Of a DNA stretch of 64,000 nucleotides, positions 52,640-63,900 are shown piece by piece (position 1 is the first letter of the stretch; each line of letters starts with the position of its first letter). Position numbers and translations under genes: made by a program. Source of the DNA: Stieleria maiorica (GTDB lineage Bacteria > Planctomycetota > Planctomycetia > Pirellulales > Pirellulaceae). The stretch is from NCBI RefSeq assembly GCF_008035925.1, contig NZ_CP036264.1, positions 7,039,641-7,103,640 on the forward strand, in the 5' to 3' direction. Under the pieces are notes generated by a model that was not told the DNA's origin, made no database searches, and saw nothing but the letters and a program-made list of their open reading frames with translations.

Positions 52640-54593
52640 CGTTTTGAATCAGGCTGCGCGAAAGGCGTTCCATTTGTGCGGACAATTGCGGGTTGATGCC
52701 GCGGTACAGGACGGACAGTGACTGGTAGGGAAGCGGATAGGAGGGGTCGATGCGAGTTGCTTCGCGGAAGGCTTGTTCGGCCGGTCCGAATCGGCGTATC
52801 TTGCCGAGCGCAAGCCCGAGGTTGTAGTGATCGACGGCCGACCGCCGCAGCGTCACCAATCGCTGGTACGTTTCGACGGCAGCCTCGTACTCGGCCGCGC
52901 GGTACTGGTGATTCGCCAAGACTTCTAGCGCACCGACACGCGCCCGGTGCCCGATCGATGGATCGGCCAATGCACGATCGGCATAGCTCTGGCCGCGTTC
53001 GGAATGCCTGATCGCCTGCGAAGCGTCCGCTGCAGATTCAGATTGCAGGTCGGCAAGTCGGGCGAGCGCGGACAGCACATGGGGCGCCGAAGCATCGGAC
53101 GATTCCAGAAGCGACGCTTCGATGGAGCCCGCATCGAGTCCACGTGTCTTTGTGGTATCGCCGTTGTTTTCCAGCAACCAGTACGCTTCAGCCAGTCGGT
53201 CTGCGGTTGCGGCTTGTTCCGGCGAGATTCCTGGGGGCAGCGGCTGAACCCGCCGCAGGGTGACCGGGGCGTTTGCCGGCGGGGCTTCGTTGGGCGGCGA
53301 TGACGAATAGACGGCGATCCGGTGATTGGTCGTCGCTGAATGGACTGCATCACTGGGCCTTGATGGCATGTGGCACAGGACGCATTGATTGTCGTTTTCA
53401 GCTTTTCGCTGGTCGAGAGGAACTCCGCATGCTTGGTGGTTGTGACAGCGATTGCAATGGTCACGGTGCAGCGTGGCGCGGTCGGTTGCCGGTTCCGCGT
53501 GGTGGGGATCATGGCAGGTCGCGCAGGTCAACGTTTCGGATTCTTGGTAGCAGATGCTTTGCCACATCTGATCAAAATGTTGTGCAAACGGATCGTCGGC
53601 CCTGCCATCCTCGGCATGATAGACCAGTCGGGTTTCTGCAAACTCGTTGCCAGGAACGAAGTCCCAAATGTCGTTGCCGAATGTTTCCACGACGACGTCA
53701 CCGTTGAGGTGGCACTGTGCACAGATCGATTCCAACTTTGACCTTGAAAGCGCCGTCGGGTCGATCAATCGAGCGTCGTCGGGGGGCGCTTCCGCGTCCG
53801 GAGACTCCGCATGCGACCGATGGTATTGGACGTGACGTTCACCGGGGCCATGGCAGCGCCGGCATCCGATGGCGAGTTCAGTGATTTTGGGGTGCTGGGG
53901 CTGTTCCCGTGAGAGGTTTCCGACGTGACAGAACAGGCAGTGTGTTTCAACGACGCGATTGCAACCACGATGGACCTGTTCGTCGTACCCGGGAGCCATC
54001 GCATAGGCTTGATCGGCGGTGTACCAGGTGACGGGCGATTGAAGCAAGTAGCCGCCGTCGCGCAGCACGTACGCCTCGGCAAAGGTACCGCTTCCCATCA
54101 CAAACTCGACCGGCATCTCCGCGGTGCGAAGTTTCGGATCGGAGTCTTGGTTTGGGGCGTCTTGGGCGCGAAAGTGCAGCCACTCGCGATGCCATAATTC
54201 TCCCGAGCGGTTGATGATCTCGTACGAGCGTTTGCTCCGCTGGTGATCCATCGCCACATCCGTGCGGATTGCTTCAAGATCGACGGGGCGGAGCGACCGA
54301 CTGTGGGCCGTCTGCATGTAGGTTTCGTAGCGGTCCTGGTGACACTCCACACAGGCCTGCGATCCGGCAGGCGTCCCCGGTCGCGATTTCACCGTTCCGA
54401 TAAGTGTGTCGTCCAACGGAGCGGTGGAATCATCACCCGCCCGAACGGTCTGTCCCCGGCGGATTTGATCCTCGCCTTCCGTCGGCGTGTCGGAGTGGGA
54501 ATCGCAACCGGAAACCGCCAGAAGACAGATTGCCAGACACAGCGTGGACGCGGTTGTCGCGGTCGTGCAAAAAGCGGGGCGACGTTCTGTCAC
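52632..54593 (-). CDS. Heptahaem cytochrome c lipoprotein with C-terminal TPR repeats
   Basis: The protein has 653 residues. The lipobox LLAVSGC places the lipid-modified cysteine at residue 30, so it is anchored in a membrane facing the periplasm or paryphoplasm. Seven CxxCH haem sites are visible: CVECH (81), CLFCH, CRRCH, CAQCH, CATCH, CNRCH and CVLCH. This suits electron transfer of the multihaem cytochrome type. The last ~120 residues are TPR-like (HYNLGLALGKIRRFGPAEQAFREATRIDP). The start is GTG at 54593, which gives a normal lipoprotein signal. It is divergent from a TPR/ASPIC-UnbV lipoprotein gene 218 bp away, and such cytochrome and FG-GAP proteins probably work together at the cell surface. 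The electron donor and acceptor are not evident. Confidence 0.92.
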   Translation of the reverse strand: MTERRPAFCTTATTASTLCLAICLLAVSGCDSHSDTPTEGEDQIRRGQTVRAGDDSTAPLDDTLIGTVKSRPGTPAGSQACVECHQDRYETYMQTAHSRSLRPVDLEAIRTDVAMDHQRSKRSYEIINRSGELWHREWLHFRAQDAPNQDSDPKLRTAEMPVEFVMGSGTFAEAYVLRDGGYLLQSPVTWYTADQAYAMAPGYDEQVHRGCNRVVETHCLFCHVGNLSREQPQHPKITELAIGCRRCHGPGERHVQYHRSHAESPDAEAPPDDARLIDPTALSRSKLESICAQCHLNGDVVVETFGNDIWDFVPGNEFAETRLVYHAEDGRADDPFAQHFDQMWQSICYQESETLTCATCHDPHHAEPATDRATLHRDHCNRCHNHQACGVPLDQRKAENDNQCVLCHMPSRPSDAVHSATTNHRIAVYSSSPPNEAPPANAPVTLRRVQPLPPGISPEQAATADRLAEAYWLLENNGDTTKTRGLDAGSIEASLLESSDASAPHVLSALARLADLQSESAADASQAIRHSERGQSYADRALADPSIGHRARVGALEVLANHQYRAAEYEAAVETYQRLVTLRRSAVDHYNLGLALGKIRRFGPAEQAFREATRIDPSYPLPYQSLSVLYRGINPQLSAQMERLSRSLIQNAR

Positions 54594-54811
54594 GAGGTCT
54601 CTTGGATTGGTTTCGCTGTGAGCCGACGGATCCTGGTGACCCGACGGGGCCAGACAATCGCGTCGATTCAGCGGGGTTGGGAGAAAGGATTGGGGCTAAA
54701 CCTCGCCATCATTTATACAGCAATAAGTCGCTCGCGTTACACTATGACGATCGGGCGGCAGAACCGAATTGCCGCAATGGCCGTCGGCTTGCGACGGAAT
54801 CGTTCGTCTCC
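54594..54811. promoter_or_regulatory. Divergent intergenic region between the cytochrome and FG-GAP lipoprotein genes
   Basis: These 218 bp must hold promoters for both divergent genes. An AT-richer patch at 54710-54745 is the likeliest promoter zone. No clear operator symmetry was seen. An open frame crosses it into the cytochrome gene, but its peptide is Arg/Pro-rich and not protein-like. Confidence 0.4.
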
Positions 54812-57800
54812 ATGCACCCCGGCAATCCGGTTGAATCTCCTTCTGAAGTTCCAAGCGTGAAATTGGCTCCCCGTCCGTCCTGGATCCCCCCGTTGCTGTC
54901 TACCGCATTGCTGTACGCCACATTACTGGGCGGGTGCGGAACGCCCGACGAAGACGACGCCGGACGAACGCAACCCGCGACGGCCGAGGCACAAGACGCG
55001 CGCACCCTGATGGAAGCGGCGATGCGCGCGGGCGATTGGCAACGGGCCGATCGCTACGCGACACAGGCGATGATTGCCGATCCCGACAACCCGGACTTGG
55101 TCACGCTGGTCGCCAAAGTCAACGCGTATTGCGACCGGAAACGCGATGCGGCGAATCTGTTGGTGGAGGCTGCCCAGCTGGGCGAGTTCCGGCCCGCGTC
55201 CCGGGTCACCCTTGCGGTGCAAGCACTGATCGAAGTCGGTGAGATTTACTCCGCGATCGAATTGCTGGAACGGTCCTTGGCGGTGCATCCGCAGGAGCAT
55301 TCGCAACGCCGCATGCTGGTCGGATTTCTGGCCGAGGTTCAGCGGACCGATCGGATCGGCCCGCATCTAAAAGTATTGATCAAGAACCGGGCGTTTGATC
55401 TTTCGTTGCTGTTGGCGACCACCGAACGATCGTCGCGGCGGCTTTCGGAGAACACCGCGTCGCGATTGTTGCAACGCAACCCCGCGGACCGTCGTGTGCG
55501 TCTTTCCGACGCGTTTCTGTATCTGTATCGCCATGATGCACTCCAGGCGAACAAGGTGCTGGAGGACATCTTGCGGCATCACCCCGAGTTCGCGCCGGCG
55601 CATGCGATGTATGGGCAAGGGCTGGTGATGGCCGAGCGTTGGAACGATCTGCCGCGTTGGATCGAAGCCGCCCCCACGCAAAGCCCCGAGTTCGCCGGAT
55701 ACTGGTTGACGATTGGCGATTTGGCGATGAAAAACGGAAACACGGCGTCGGCGGTCCGCGCGTATTGGGAGGCGACGCGACGCGACCCGAGCAGCAGCCT
55801 GGCGTGGGATCAACTGCGACTTGCCATTCATCGTCTCGGTGCCGGTGAATCCGAGTTTCGTGACGCCGTGTCCCAGGAACAGCTGGCGATCGTGTCTGGG
55901 CATGCCGACGCCGTGCTCAATCTTCGCGAAAGTTACAATGAATTCACCGGCGGGGGAATGGTCAGCCAGAGCCAAGCGGCGGATGTGGCGGCTGCGTTGT
56001 TGCAAGTCGGTCGCATCTGGGAAGCGGAAGCTTGGTCGGCCATCGCGACGACGCTTTCAGAAGATCCGAGCGATCGATTGGCAGATCTTCGGGAATCGAT
56101 TGTCAGCCGTCTCGCACCCGATCTGGAATGGATTTCTGGTGACATCGCATCGGCGCGTCTTGATTTGTCGTTCCTGCCCAAACCGACGCTGGAGGAAGTT
56201 CCCGATGTGGAATTGCGATCGGACGTCGTTCCGGCCATCGCAATCGACGATCATTTGCGGTTGTCCGAGCGATCGGATCGTTGGGGGCTCACCTCGGTCG
56301 GCCAAGGGAACAATCCGACCAACGCGCGTCTGGCGGCATTGATTCGTTCCACGGGCGTGGGCGGCGGAGCGATCGATTACGACTTGGACGGTTTTCCTGA
56401 TCTGATGATCATGAACGCCGGCGGCACGATGCTGCAGAACGACTCCATGCCCAACGAATTGATGCGGAACCTTGGAAATCGAATGGTTCACGTCGGGCCG
56501 TTTGCCGGCGTGGCCGATCGCGGGTTTGGACAAGGCGTGGCGATCGGCGATTTTAATGAAGATGGTTTTCGAGACCTGTTCTTTGCAAACCTGGGAAAGA
56601 ACCGATTGCTGCGAAACAACGGTGATGGAAGCTTCACCGATTGCACCGATCGGCTTCATGACCGTTCGGCGGCGGCATGGTCGACGTCCGCGGTGATGGT
56701 CGACATCAACGGTGATTCGATCACCGATCTGTTGGTGACCAATTATTGCAAGACGGTCGAAAACTTGGACAAGGCCTGCCCCAATGAAGAAGGCGTGCTG
56801 GGCCCCTGTCATCCGTTAAAATTCCCGGCCGAGCACGATCAGTTTTTGATGGGGACGGCGAAGGGGGAGTTCGAAGACGTGACCGACACTTGGGTCGATC
56901 CTTCGGCTCCCGGACGCGGATTGGGGATCGTCGCCGGGGCTCTGGATGGCCAACAGTTGGGGATCTTTGTGGCCAACGACATGTCACGCAATCAGTTCTA
57001 TCAACGCGAGTCCGGCGGCCCGATGAAATTGGTCGAATCCGCGTCGGCGCGGGGAGTCGCCGTGGACGCGGTCACGCGCGCCCAGGCGTCGATGGGAGTC
57101 GCCAGCAGCGACTTTGACATGGACGGCGACCTCGATTTCTACGTCAGCGGATTCGCACGTGAATACAACGTCTACTATGAACAGATCTCGCCGGGGATGT
57201 GGAAAGACCAGACGGGGAGACTGGGGTTGACGGAACCGACACTCTCGGTCGTCGGTTTCGGCACCCAAGCAGTCGACCTGGACAGTGATGGGATCGACGA
57301 GATCCTGGTGACCAACGGGCACATCGGCGAGTTTTCTGGCCCAGACGTTCCGCCGTATGAACAGCCGTTGCAACTGTTTCGGCGGGATGGCACAGGCCGT
57401 TTTGCGTTGGTCCAGGACGATCCCTGGGGCGAATACTTTCGCACGCCGCATGTCGGCAGAGCACTCTGGACAACCGATGTGAATCGAGACGGACGCAACG
57501 ACGTGGTGATCACCCACACGCACGAGCAGGTCCGTTTGCTAATGAATGAAAGCGACGATCGAAACAACCGAGTCGCGTTTCAGTTGGTGGCCACCGACAG
57601 CAGTCGCGATGCCGTGGGGGCGGTGATCCGTTTCCGCAGCAACGGTCGTCCGCGAACCCTTTGGTCGCTGGCCGGTGACGGGTACTTTTGCAGCAACGAA
57701 AAAACATTGATCGCGGGGATTGGAGCGGCCAATGAAGTGACGGATCTGTCGGTCACTTGGCAAGACGGTTCGGTGGACCGGATCGGCACGCTGACGGCCA

Positions 57801-57877
57801 ACGGCCAGTATTTGATCACCCAGGGCATGGGTGAAGCGTTCCCGATGTTTCGGTATGACGATACCGGGTCGCGTTGA
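54812..57877 (+). CDS. TPR plus FG-GAP/VCBS plus ASPIC/UnbV (CRTAC1-like) lipoprotein
   Basis: The protein has about 1,021 residues. The lipobox LLGGC gives Cys42; a GTG at 54857 would give a shorter, also plausible, signal. Residues about 65-470 are TPR-like helical repeats. Calcium-binding FG-GAP repeats follow, with loops such as DYDLDGFPD, DFNEDGFRD, DINGDSITD, DFDMDGDLD, DLDSDGIDE and DVNRDGRND, predicting an integrin-like propeller. The end is an ASPIC/UnbV domain (SSRDAVGAVIRF, GDGYFCSNEK, GIGAANEVTDLSVTWQDGSVD). Family members are surface proteins in planctomycetes and acidobacteria without a settled function. It carries extra cysteines in NYCKTV, KACPNEEG and GPCHP inside the propeller. 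It converges with the next gene with no intervening base. Confidence 0.9.
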   Translation: MHPGNPVESPSEVPSVKLAPRPSWIPPLLSTALLYATLLGGCGTPDEDDAGRTQPATAEAQDARTLMEAAMRAGDWQRADRYATQAMIADPDNPDLVTLVAKVNAYCDRKRDAANLLVEAAQLGEFRPASRVTLAVQALIEVGEIYSAIELLERSLAVHPQEHSQRRMLVGFLAEVQRTDRIGPHLKVLIKNRAFDLSLLLATTERSSRRLSENTASRLLQRNPADRRVRLSDAFLYLYRHDALQANKVLEDILRHHPEFAPAHAMYGQGLVMAERWNDLPRWIEAAPTQSPEFAGYWLTIGDLAMKNGNTASAVRAYWEATRRDPSSSLAWDQLRLAIHRLGAGESEFRDAVSQEQLAIVSGHADAVLNLRESYNEFTGGGMVSQSQAADVAAALLQVGRIWEAEAWSAIATTLSEDPSDRLADLRESIVSRLAPDLEWISGDIASARLDLSFLPKPTLEEVPDVELRSDVVPAIAIDDHLRLSERSDRWGLTSVGQGNNPTNARLAALIRSTGVGGGAIDYDLDGFPDLMIMNAGGTMLQNDSMPNELMRNLGNRMVHVGPFAGVADRGFGQGVAIGDFNEDGFRDLFFANLGKNRLLRNNGDGSFTDCTDRLHDRSAAAWSTSAVMVDINGDSITDLLVTNYCKTVENLDKACPNEEGVLGPCHPLKFPAEHDQFLMGTAKGEFEDVTDTWVDPSAPGRGLGIVAGALDGQQLGIFVANDMSRNQFYQRESGGPMKLVESASARGVAVDAVTRAQASMGVASSDFDMDGDLDFYVSGFAREYNVYYEQISPGMWKDQTGRLGLTEPTLSVVGFGTQAVDLDSDGIDEILVTNGHIGEFSGPDVPPYEQPLQLFRRDGTGRFALVQDDPWGEYFRTPHVGRALWTTDVNRDGRNDVVITHTHEQVRLLMNESDDRNNRVAFQLVATDSSRDAVGAVIRFRSNGRPRTLWSLAGDGYFCSNEKTLIAGIGAANEVTDLSVTWQDGSVDRIGTLTANGQYLITQGMGEAFPMFRYDDTGSR

Positions 57878-60800
57878 TCACCAAAGGGTGAACGCGTCGG
57901 CGTCGCCTTCGACGATCAGCCAGCGATGATCGGCGGGTAAAGCCGTGATTTGGCTTCTCTTTCCACTCGGCCATCGGATCGAGAGTCGGTCGATTTGCCG
58001 TTGGTTTCCGAGACCGAAGGCGACCACGGCTTCATTTCGGCAAAAGAAACCGTCGCCGCCGACCACCCACTGGGTCCATTGTCGCCCGCCGGATTCGATG
58101 ACCACTCGGGCGCCGATCGCATCGCGTTCGCTCTCCCTGCCGACCAATTGAATTTGGATCCAGTGGTTGGGGGTCGGCGTGCGATTGATCAACAGGGCCG
58201 ACGTTTCGCCGAGATGTGAAATGGCGATATCCATTTTTCCGTCACGATTGAAATCCAGACGTGCCAGTCCCCTGCCGACGTGTCGGGCGTGCCAGTAACC
58301 CGACGGATCAACGACGTCCTGAATCTCGAAACCGCTGCCCTGATTGCGGAACAGTTGCGGGGGCTGTTCAAAGGGGGCGGCGATGACGGCGGATTGTTCG
58401 ATATGACCGTTCGTCACGACCAAGTCCAACGATCCATCATTGTTGTAATCGATCGCTTGCGTCCCAAATCCGAGCACGGATTTACTCGCCCTGGCGAGTC
58501 CGAACCCGACGTTGCGGTCCTGGAACATGCCGTCGTGGTTGAGGAACAGGCTGGAATTTTCGTCTTGGAAGTTGGTGACGTGAAAGTCCAACGCCCCGTT
58601 GCCATCGAAATCCCCCGCGGCCACGCCCATCGAAGCGGTCGGCACGCCGTCGAACCCAAACGCACAGCCGTGTGACATCGCGACGTCGGTCCGCGAAAGC
58701 GGATTCGTCTTGTCCGCGCGGACCCAAAGCTGATTGGGATCGGTGTCGTTGCCGACAAAGACCTCGTTGCCGGGGTAGGAATCGTCAAAATCGCCGACGA
58801 CGACGCCAAGGCCGGATGCCGCGGCGGATTCGGCGTCACTGATCACGCGCATTGACGCTCGTCCCGTGCCGTCGTTGACAATCAATCGGTCCACGCCGGC
58901 ATTGAACTCGGCCGGTTTCAGATAGCCGACCACCTCGCCGCGCGCGTTGACCGCCGGACGTTTGTCAAACGCCGGGTCATGCAGATAGTTCAATTCAAAC
59001 ACGTCCGGCACCGCGTCACCGGATAAATCGGCCATCGCCAACGACGTGGTCAATACCGTTTTGTCATCGCGGTCATCGAACGCCATCGGTCGAAAGGTCC
59101 CGTCGCCGCGATTGAGGTACAACCAGTTTTCGCCGACGTTGGCCACCACCAGATCCGGGAACCCGTCCTGGTTCCAATCGCCGACCGTGACTCCCGTCGA
59201 ATAGCGGTTTTGTTCTGTTCCGGCAGGCGTGGTGACGTCGACGAGTTTTCCTGCCACCTGGCGATACAAGAGGTTGCTTTCGACACCCTGATAATCCGGC
59301 GGATCGGCGCCGCCTTGGGTCAGGTATAAATCCGCGTGGCCGTCCAAATCATAATCGATCACGGCAACCGCACCGCCGACGGATTGGTACACCGAAAACC
59401 CGCGGTCCTGTCGGGTGCTGGCGACGTGGAACGTGTGCGTCAATCCGACTTGGTCAGCGACGTTTTCCAGCGTTGCGGGTTCGGACCCGTGGGCGGAGGG
59501 ATCATCGATGGACGAGAGGGATTCCGGAGAGGGCGTTTGGGAAGACAGCGTCTTGGGAGACGGTGGCGAGCCGTCGTCGGTGGCAATTTTGATGGTTGGC
59601 AAGGGAAATTCATTGATTCGCATCGCGCACAGACGCGCGGTTGAATTGGGAAACCCTTGATCGGAGCGGACGAGCCGTTGCAGTTCGCCTTGAAGCACTT
59701 GCACGACGTTCCGGGGGGCCCGTTGGTAATGGGCAGCCAAAGATTTCCAGAGCACGCTTTCCAGCTTGCGATCGAGTGAATCGAGCAAGCTGGCCAGTTT
59801 GATCATGGACGCGACATCGGGCGTCGCCGCGTCGGCGATGCGGTTGTTTTCTTGGGAGATGTCACGCAGCGTTTTCCACCGCTGGGACCACTTATCTGCT
59901 TCATCGTCGCGTCCGAGCGCGGTCAATGCCGCACGCAATCGCGCGATCGATCGAAAGTCCGTCGGATCTCGGTCCAGGGCTTCCAGCAGCGCACGGACCG
60001 CTTGCTGTGGCTGGCGCTGCGTCCAGAAAAAGGTTCCGATCGCGGCCCAGTACTCGGCGTATCGTTGGGTTTCCGAATCGACTTTGCCGAGCCACCAGTG
60101 AAATTTCGCGTCATCCTGTGCTTCGGCGGCGGCGCGGCCGTAAAGTGCGACGATGGATGGCGGTTGTTGGTTCGCGTCGACCGAATCGTGCAAGACGTCG
60201 ACGGCCTGCTGGAACTTTTCGTCCATGAACAGCTTTCTCGCGTCTCCGGAAACGCCGATCGGATAGTACGCGTGTGCGTCGGCCGACTCCGATGGCGTCG
60301 AACCGTCCGATGTTTCGATCGGCGGGTCGTACATCGCATCACCGGGTTGAATCAGCGAGTGCAATTCGTCCTGTCGAACGTTACCGAGTTGACAGAGCTG
60401 GCGGACATGCTCGGACGCTTCATGGCGACGCCCCTGGCGGTTGTAGAGGTACGCCAATTTGCGATGCGCCTGGGCGGCCTGTGGAACCAGTTTCAGGATT
60501 TGCAGGTAACGCCGTTCTGCATCGGCATAGCGTTCCAATTGAAAGGACCAATCGGCCGATTGTCCCAGTGCGGGCAGTCCGGCTTCGGGATCGTCGGCGG
60601 GGACGGCAGTCAACAGATCAACGGCGCGTTCCAAATCACCGCGGCGGGCAGCAAGGTTCGCCATGCGGAACAGGATTTCGAAGTCTTGCGGGTTGATCAA
60701 CATCAACCGTCGCAGCGCCGACTCGGCACCCGCGATGTCGCCCTGTTGTTCCAGACGTTCGGCCGTCGCAATCGCGGCGTCGCGATCCGGTTCGACGCCC

Positions 60801-60988
60801 GAGTGTGACTGCGTCGGTGCGGGGGCGATGGACGGCGACGTCGTCGAGGATGGATCGGCGGGATTCGGCGGGTGAGCCTGTGGCTCGGTTTTGCGGGTCT
60901 GCGACGGAGTCTCGGCGCGGTCGCACCCGCTGACCACCAGCGACGTCAGTGCGACGAGCATCAGCGATTTGATCGTTCGTCTGCTCAC
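57878..60988 (-). CDS. TPR plus FG-GAP/VCBS plus ASPIC/UnbV lipoprotein, paralogue 2
   Basis: The protein has 1,036 residues with lipobox VVSGC (Cys22). A Pro/Ser/Thr-rich linker (to about residue 68) leads into TPR-like repeats to about residue 440. The FG-GAP propeller has loops DYDLDGHAD, DWNQDGFPD, DLSGDAVPD, DFDGNGALD, DYNNDGSLD and DFNRDGKMD. The ASPIC/UnbV end shows SERDAIGARVVI, GGDGFFCRNEA, GLGNQRQIDRLSIRWPSG. The GTG start overlaps the stop of the upstream paralogue as GTGA, so the pair is one operon. The stop (57878-57880) directly abuts the stop of the convergent gene, leaving no terminator space. Surface display in a protein-protein or calcium-dependent role is inferred. Confidence 0.9.
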   Translation of the reverse strand: MSRRTIKSLMLVALTSLVVSGCDRAETPSQTRKTEPQAHPPNPADPSSTTSPSIAPAPTQSHSGVEPDRDAAIATAERLEQQGDIAGAESALRRLMLINPQDFEILFRMANLAARRGDLERAVDLLTAVPADDPEAGLPALGQSADWSFQLERYADAERRYLQILKLVPQAAQAHRKLAYLYNRQGRRHEASEHVRQLCQLGNVRQDELHSLIQPGDAMYDPPIETSDGSTPSESADAHAYYPIGVSGDARKLFMDEKFQQAVDVLHDSVDANQQPPSIVALYGRAAAEAQDDAKFHWWLGKVDSETQRYAEYWAAIGTFFWTQRQPQQAVRALLEALDRDPTDFRSIARLRAALTALGRDDEADKWSQRWKTLRDISQENNRIADAATPDVASMIKLASLLDSLDRKLESVLWKSLAAHYQRAPRNVVQVLQGELQRLVRSDQGFPNSTARLCAMRINEFPLPTIKIATDDGSPPSPKTLSSQTPSPESLSSIDDPSAHGSEPATLENVADQVGLTHTFHVASTRQDRGFSVYQSVGGAVAVIDYDLDGHADLYLTQGGADPPDYQGVESNLLYRQVAGKLVDVTTPAGTEQNRYSTGVTVGDWNQDGFPDLVVANVGENWLYLNRGDGTFRPMAFDDRDDKTVLTTSLAMADLSGDAVPDVFELNYLHDPAFDKRPAVNARGEVVGYLKPAEFNAGVDRLIVNDGTGRASMRVISDAESAAASGLGVVVGDFDDSYPGNEVFVGNDTDPNQLWVRADKTNPLSRTDVAMSHGCAFGFDGVPTASMGVAAGDFDGNGALDFHVTNFQDENSSLFLNHDGMFQDRNVGFGLARASKSVLGFGTQAIDYNNDGSLDLVVTNGHIEQSAVIAAPFEQPPQLFRNQGSGFEIQDVVDPSGYWHARHVGRGLARLDFNRDGKMDIAISHLGETSALLINRTPTPNHWIQIQLVGRESERDAIGARVVIESGGRQWTQWVVGGDGFFCRNEAVVAFGLGNQRQIDRLSIRWPSGKRSQITALPADHRWLIVEGDADAFTLW

Positions 60989-63900
60989 TGGACCACGCCC
61001 GTCTCTTTTTCTGGCCGATACGTTTCCGGCTGGTTTTCAACGATCAACAGACGCCTGTTTGCCGATTGACGGCCAAAACGTTGGCGGAGTCCGCTGGGCC
61101 ACAGGACGTCGATTTGATCCACCGCGGTGGCGTCGCCCAGGCCGAACGATACGATCTGTTCGTTCTTGGCCAGATACCCGTCGCCGCCGACGACCCACCG
61201 AGTCGATTGCCGGTCAGCGAAATGAATGGTGATTTTTGCCCCGATCGCATCCCGTTCGCTTTGCACGCCGATCAGCTGCAGCTGCAACCAATGGTGGTGT
61301 GTCGGTGTCTCGTTTAGAAGTACGGCGGTGGGCTCACCGACGTGGGAGATCACCAAGTCGTTTCTTCCGTCACGATTAAAATCGAGCATCGCGACGGCGC
61401 GACCGAGGTGTCCGGCGGCCCAATAGCCGGACGGATCGATGACCTCCACTTGTCGGAAACGTCCACCCAGATTGGCGAACAATTGGGGCCGTTGCTTGAA
61501 CGGTCCGGTCATCGAATTGTATCGATCGATATGCCCGTTGCTGACCACCAGATCGGGCATCGAGTCGTTGTTATAGTCCAAGGGCTGGGAACCGAAACCG
61601 AGGACCGACCGACTGGGGACGCCCAGCCCATATTCGATGGCGCGATCGCGGAATGTTCCGCCGCGGTTGAGATACAGGCAGGCACTTTCGTTTTGAAAGT
61701 TGGTGATGTGTAGATCCAGAGATCCGTCAAAGTCGAAATCGCTCGCAGCGATCCCCATGCTGGCCGTCGCGGCACCTCCCGATGAGTAAGCGCTCCCGTT
61801 GACGACGGCAACATCCGACCAACTGTTGGTGCCGGCATCGCGGACCCACATTTGATTGGGCGATTTATCGTTGCCGACGAACACGTCGTTACCAGGACGT
61901 CCGTCGAAATCCGCAATCACGACGCCCAGTCCCTTGTGTGCATCGCTCGCCTGTGGACTGATCGGTTGAAATCGCACACCTCCGCGGCCATCCCCGGTGC
62001 CGATGCGATCGATCGCTGATTGAAAGTCACCGGGACCGACGGCATCGATCACGTTACCGCCGGGATCGCGTTCGGGCAGTTTTCCGATTTGGGAGTCTTG
62101 GATGTAATTGAGTTCAAACATGTCGGGTAGCTGATCACCGTTCAGGTCGGCAATGGCGACCGAGGCCGGCATCCGGTGTGGATCGTCGCTGTCGGGAAGG
62201 TTTTGGGCCGTAAAGGTCCCATCGCCGTTGTTGATCAACAGAACGTTGGGGCCGATGTTCGTGACGACGATGTCGGCAAAGCCGTCTTGATTCCAGTCGC
62301 CGGCCGTACAGCCGATTGTGTAGCGGTCTTCGGTCAGCGAGGCATTGGCGGTGACGTCGACGGAACGCTGGTCGACCGTTCGATACAGCATGTCGGAATC
62401 GGTGGCGACAAAATCCGGAGGACCGGCGGCGCCTTGGGCACCGTAGACGTCCGCCCAGCCGTCGAGGTCGTAGTCCAGCACGGCGATGCCGCCGCCGGCT
62501 TGCTGGTACATCGCAAACCCCGAGTCTTGAGGTTCCGGGGCGACGGCGTAGGTATGGTTCAGGCCGATCTTTTGCGCGATGTTGACAAATGTCGCGGGCA
62601 GCGACGGGCTGTCATGCTGCGGTTGCGTTTGCGGTCGACTTGACGCGGAGATTTCCGCGGCTTTGATGTCGGGAAGCGGATAGCCGTCGGGGGCCATCCC
62701 ACACAAGCGGGCGTGATGATCCGGAAATCCGCCACCGCTGGCGACCAGATTTTGCCGCTGGGTATTCCAGTATCGCATCGCCTCGGCAGGCAGGCCGCGG
62801 TAGTACGCTTCCAGGGATTTCCAGGCGACCGCTTCCAGCTTGCGATCGATCGCGAACAATTGCGATGCGAGTTCGTCGATCGCGTCGACGTTGGGTGATT
62901 GGGCGCCGGAAATGGAGTTGTTTGCAGTCAGGATCTGGTGCAATGATTTCCAGCGCTGTTCCCATTTCGCATAGTTCTGCTTGTCCCCAAGAATCTTCAG
63001 CATGTACAGCAAGCGATTGATCGTTAGGAAGTCCGTCGGGTCACGATCCAGTGCTTCCAACGCGGCGCGAATGGCGGGTCGGGGTTGTTGCTGGCCGGCC
63101 AGGTAGGCTGCCAATGCGGCCCAATACTCAGCAAACTGGCGGACCGAATCATCGGTTCGGCTGATCCAGCGGCGAAAGGCTTCGTCGTCTTGTGCTTCGG
63201 CGAGTGATCGGCCATAGAGTGCCACGATGGATGGCGGCGCGGCATCTGCGGTGACGACATCGCGCAGCAACTCGGCCGCCTCGGCAAATCGTTGTTCGGT
63301 AAACAACACCCTTGCTTGGCCGGAGCGGCCGATCGGTTGATAGTCGACCGAATCGTCATCGGCCGTCGCGGGGTCGGAGACCATCGCATCGCTCAAGACG
63401 ATCAACGAATGCAGCTCGTCCTGGCGAAAGTCTCCCAGTATGCACAGTTGACGGACATGTTCGGCGGCTTCATGGCGACGCCCTTGGCGATTGAACAAGT
63501 ACGCCAGTTGGCGATGTGCCCGGCCGGCGTCGGGGACCAGTTGCAACAGACGCACATACTTTTGTTCGGCGTCGGCGTAGCGTCCGATTTGCAGCGACCA
63601 ATCCGCCGATTGGCCGAGCGCCGGTAAACCGGCCTCGGGATGATCGATCGGGATCGAGTCCAGGAATTCGATGGCCGCCGGCAGATCGCCGGCGTTGGCA
63701 TTAACGATCGCCAACCGATAGATGACGTCCACGTCATCGGGGTCACCGATCAACAGTTTTTTGAGGACCGCAACGGCCTGGTCGAGTTCTTTCAATTCGA
63801 TCAGGCGATCGGCTTGGTCCAGTTGATCCGCCCGTGACGGGGCCGTGATAGGTTCGGCCGCCGCAGCCGATGGAACGGCCGGTGCTTTTGTGGTCGCCGA

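Noticed and set aside
54404-54811. Start of the FG-GAP lipoprotein at 54404
   Set aside because: It would overlap the divergent cytochrome gene by 190 bp and put 136 Arg/Pro-rich residues before the lipoprotein signal.
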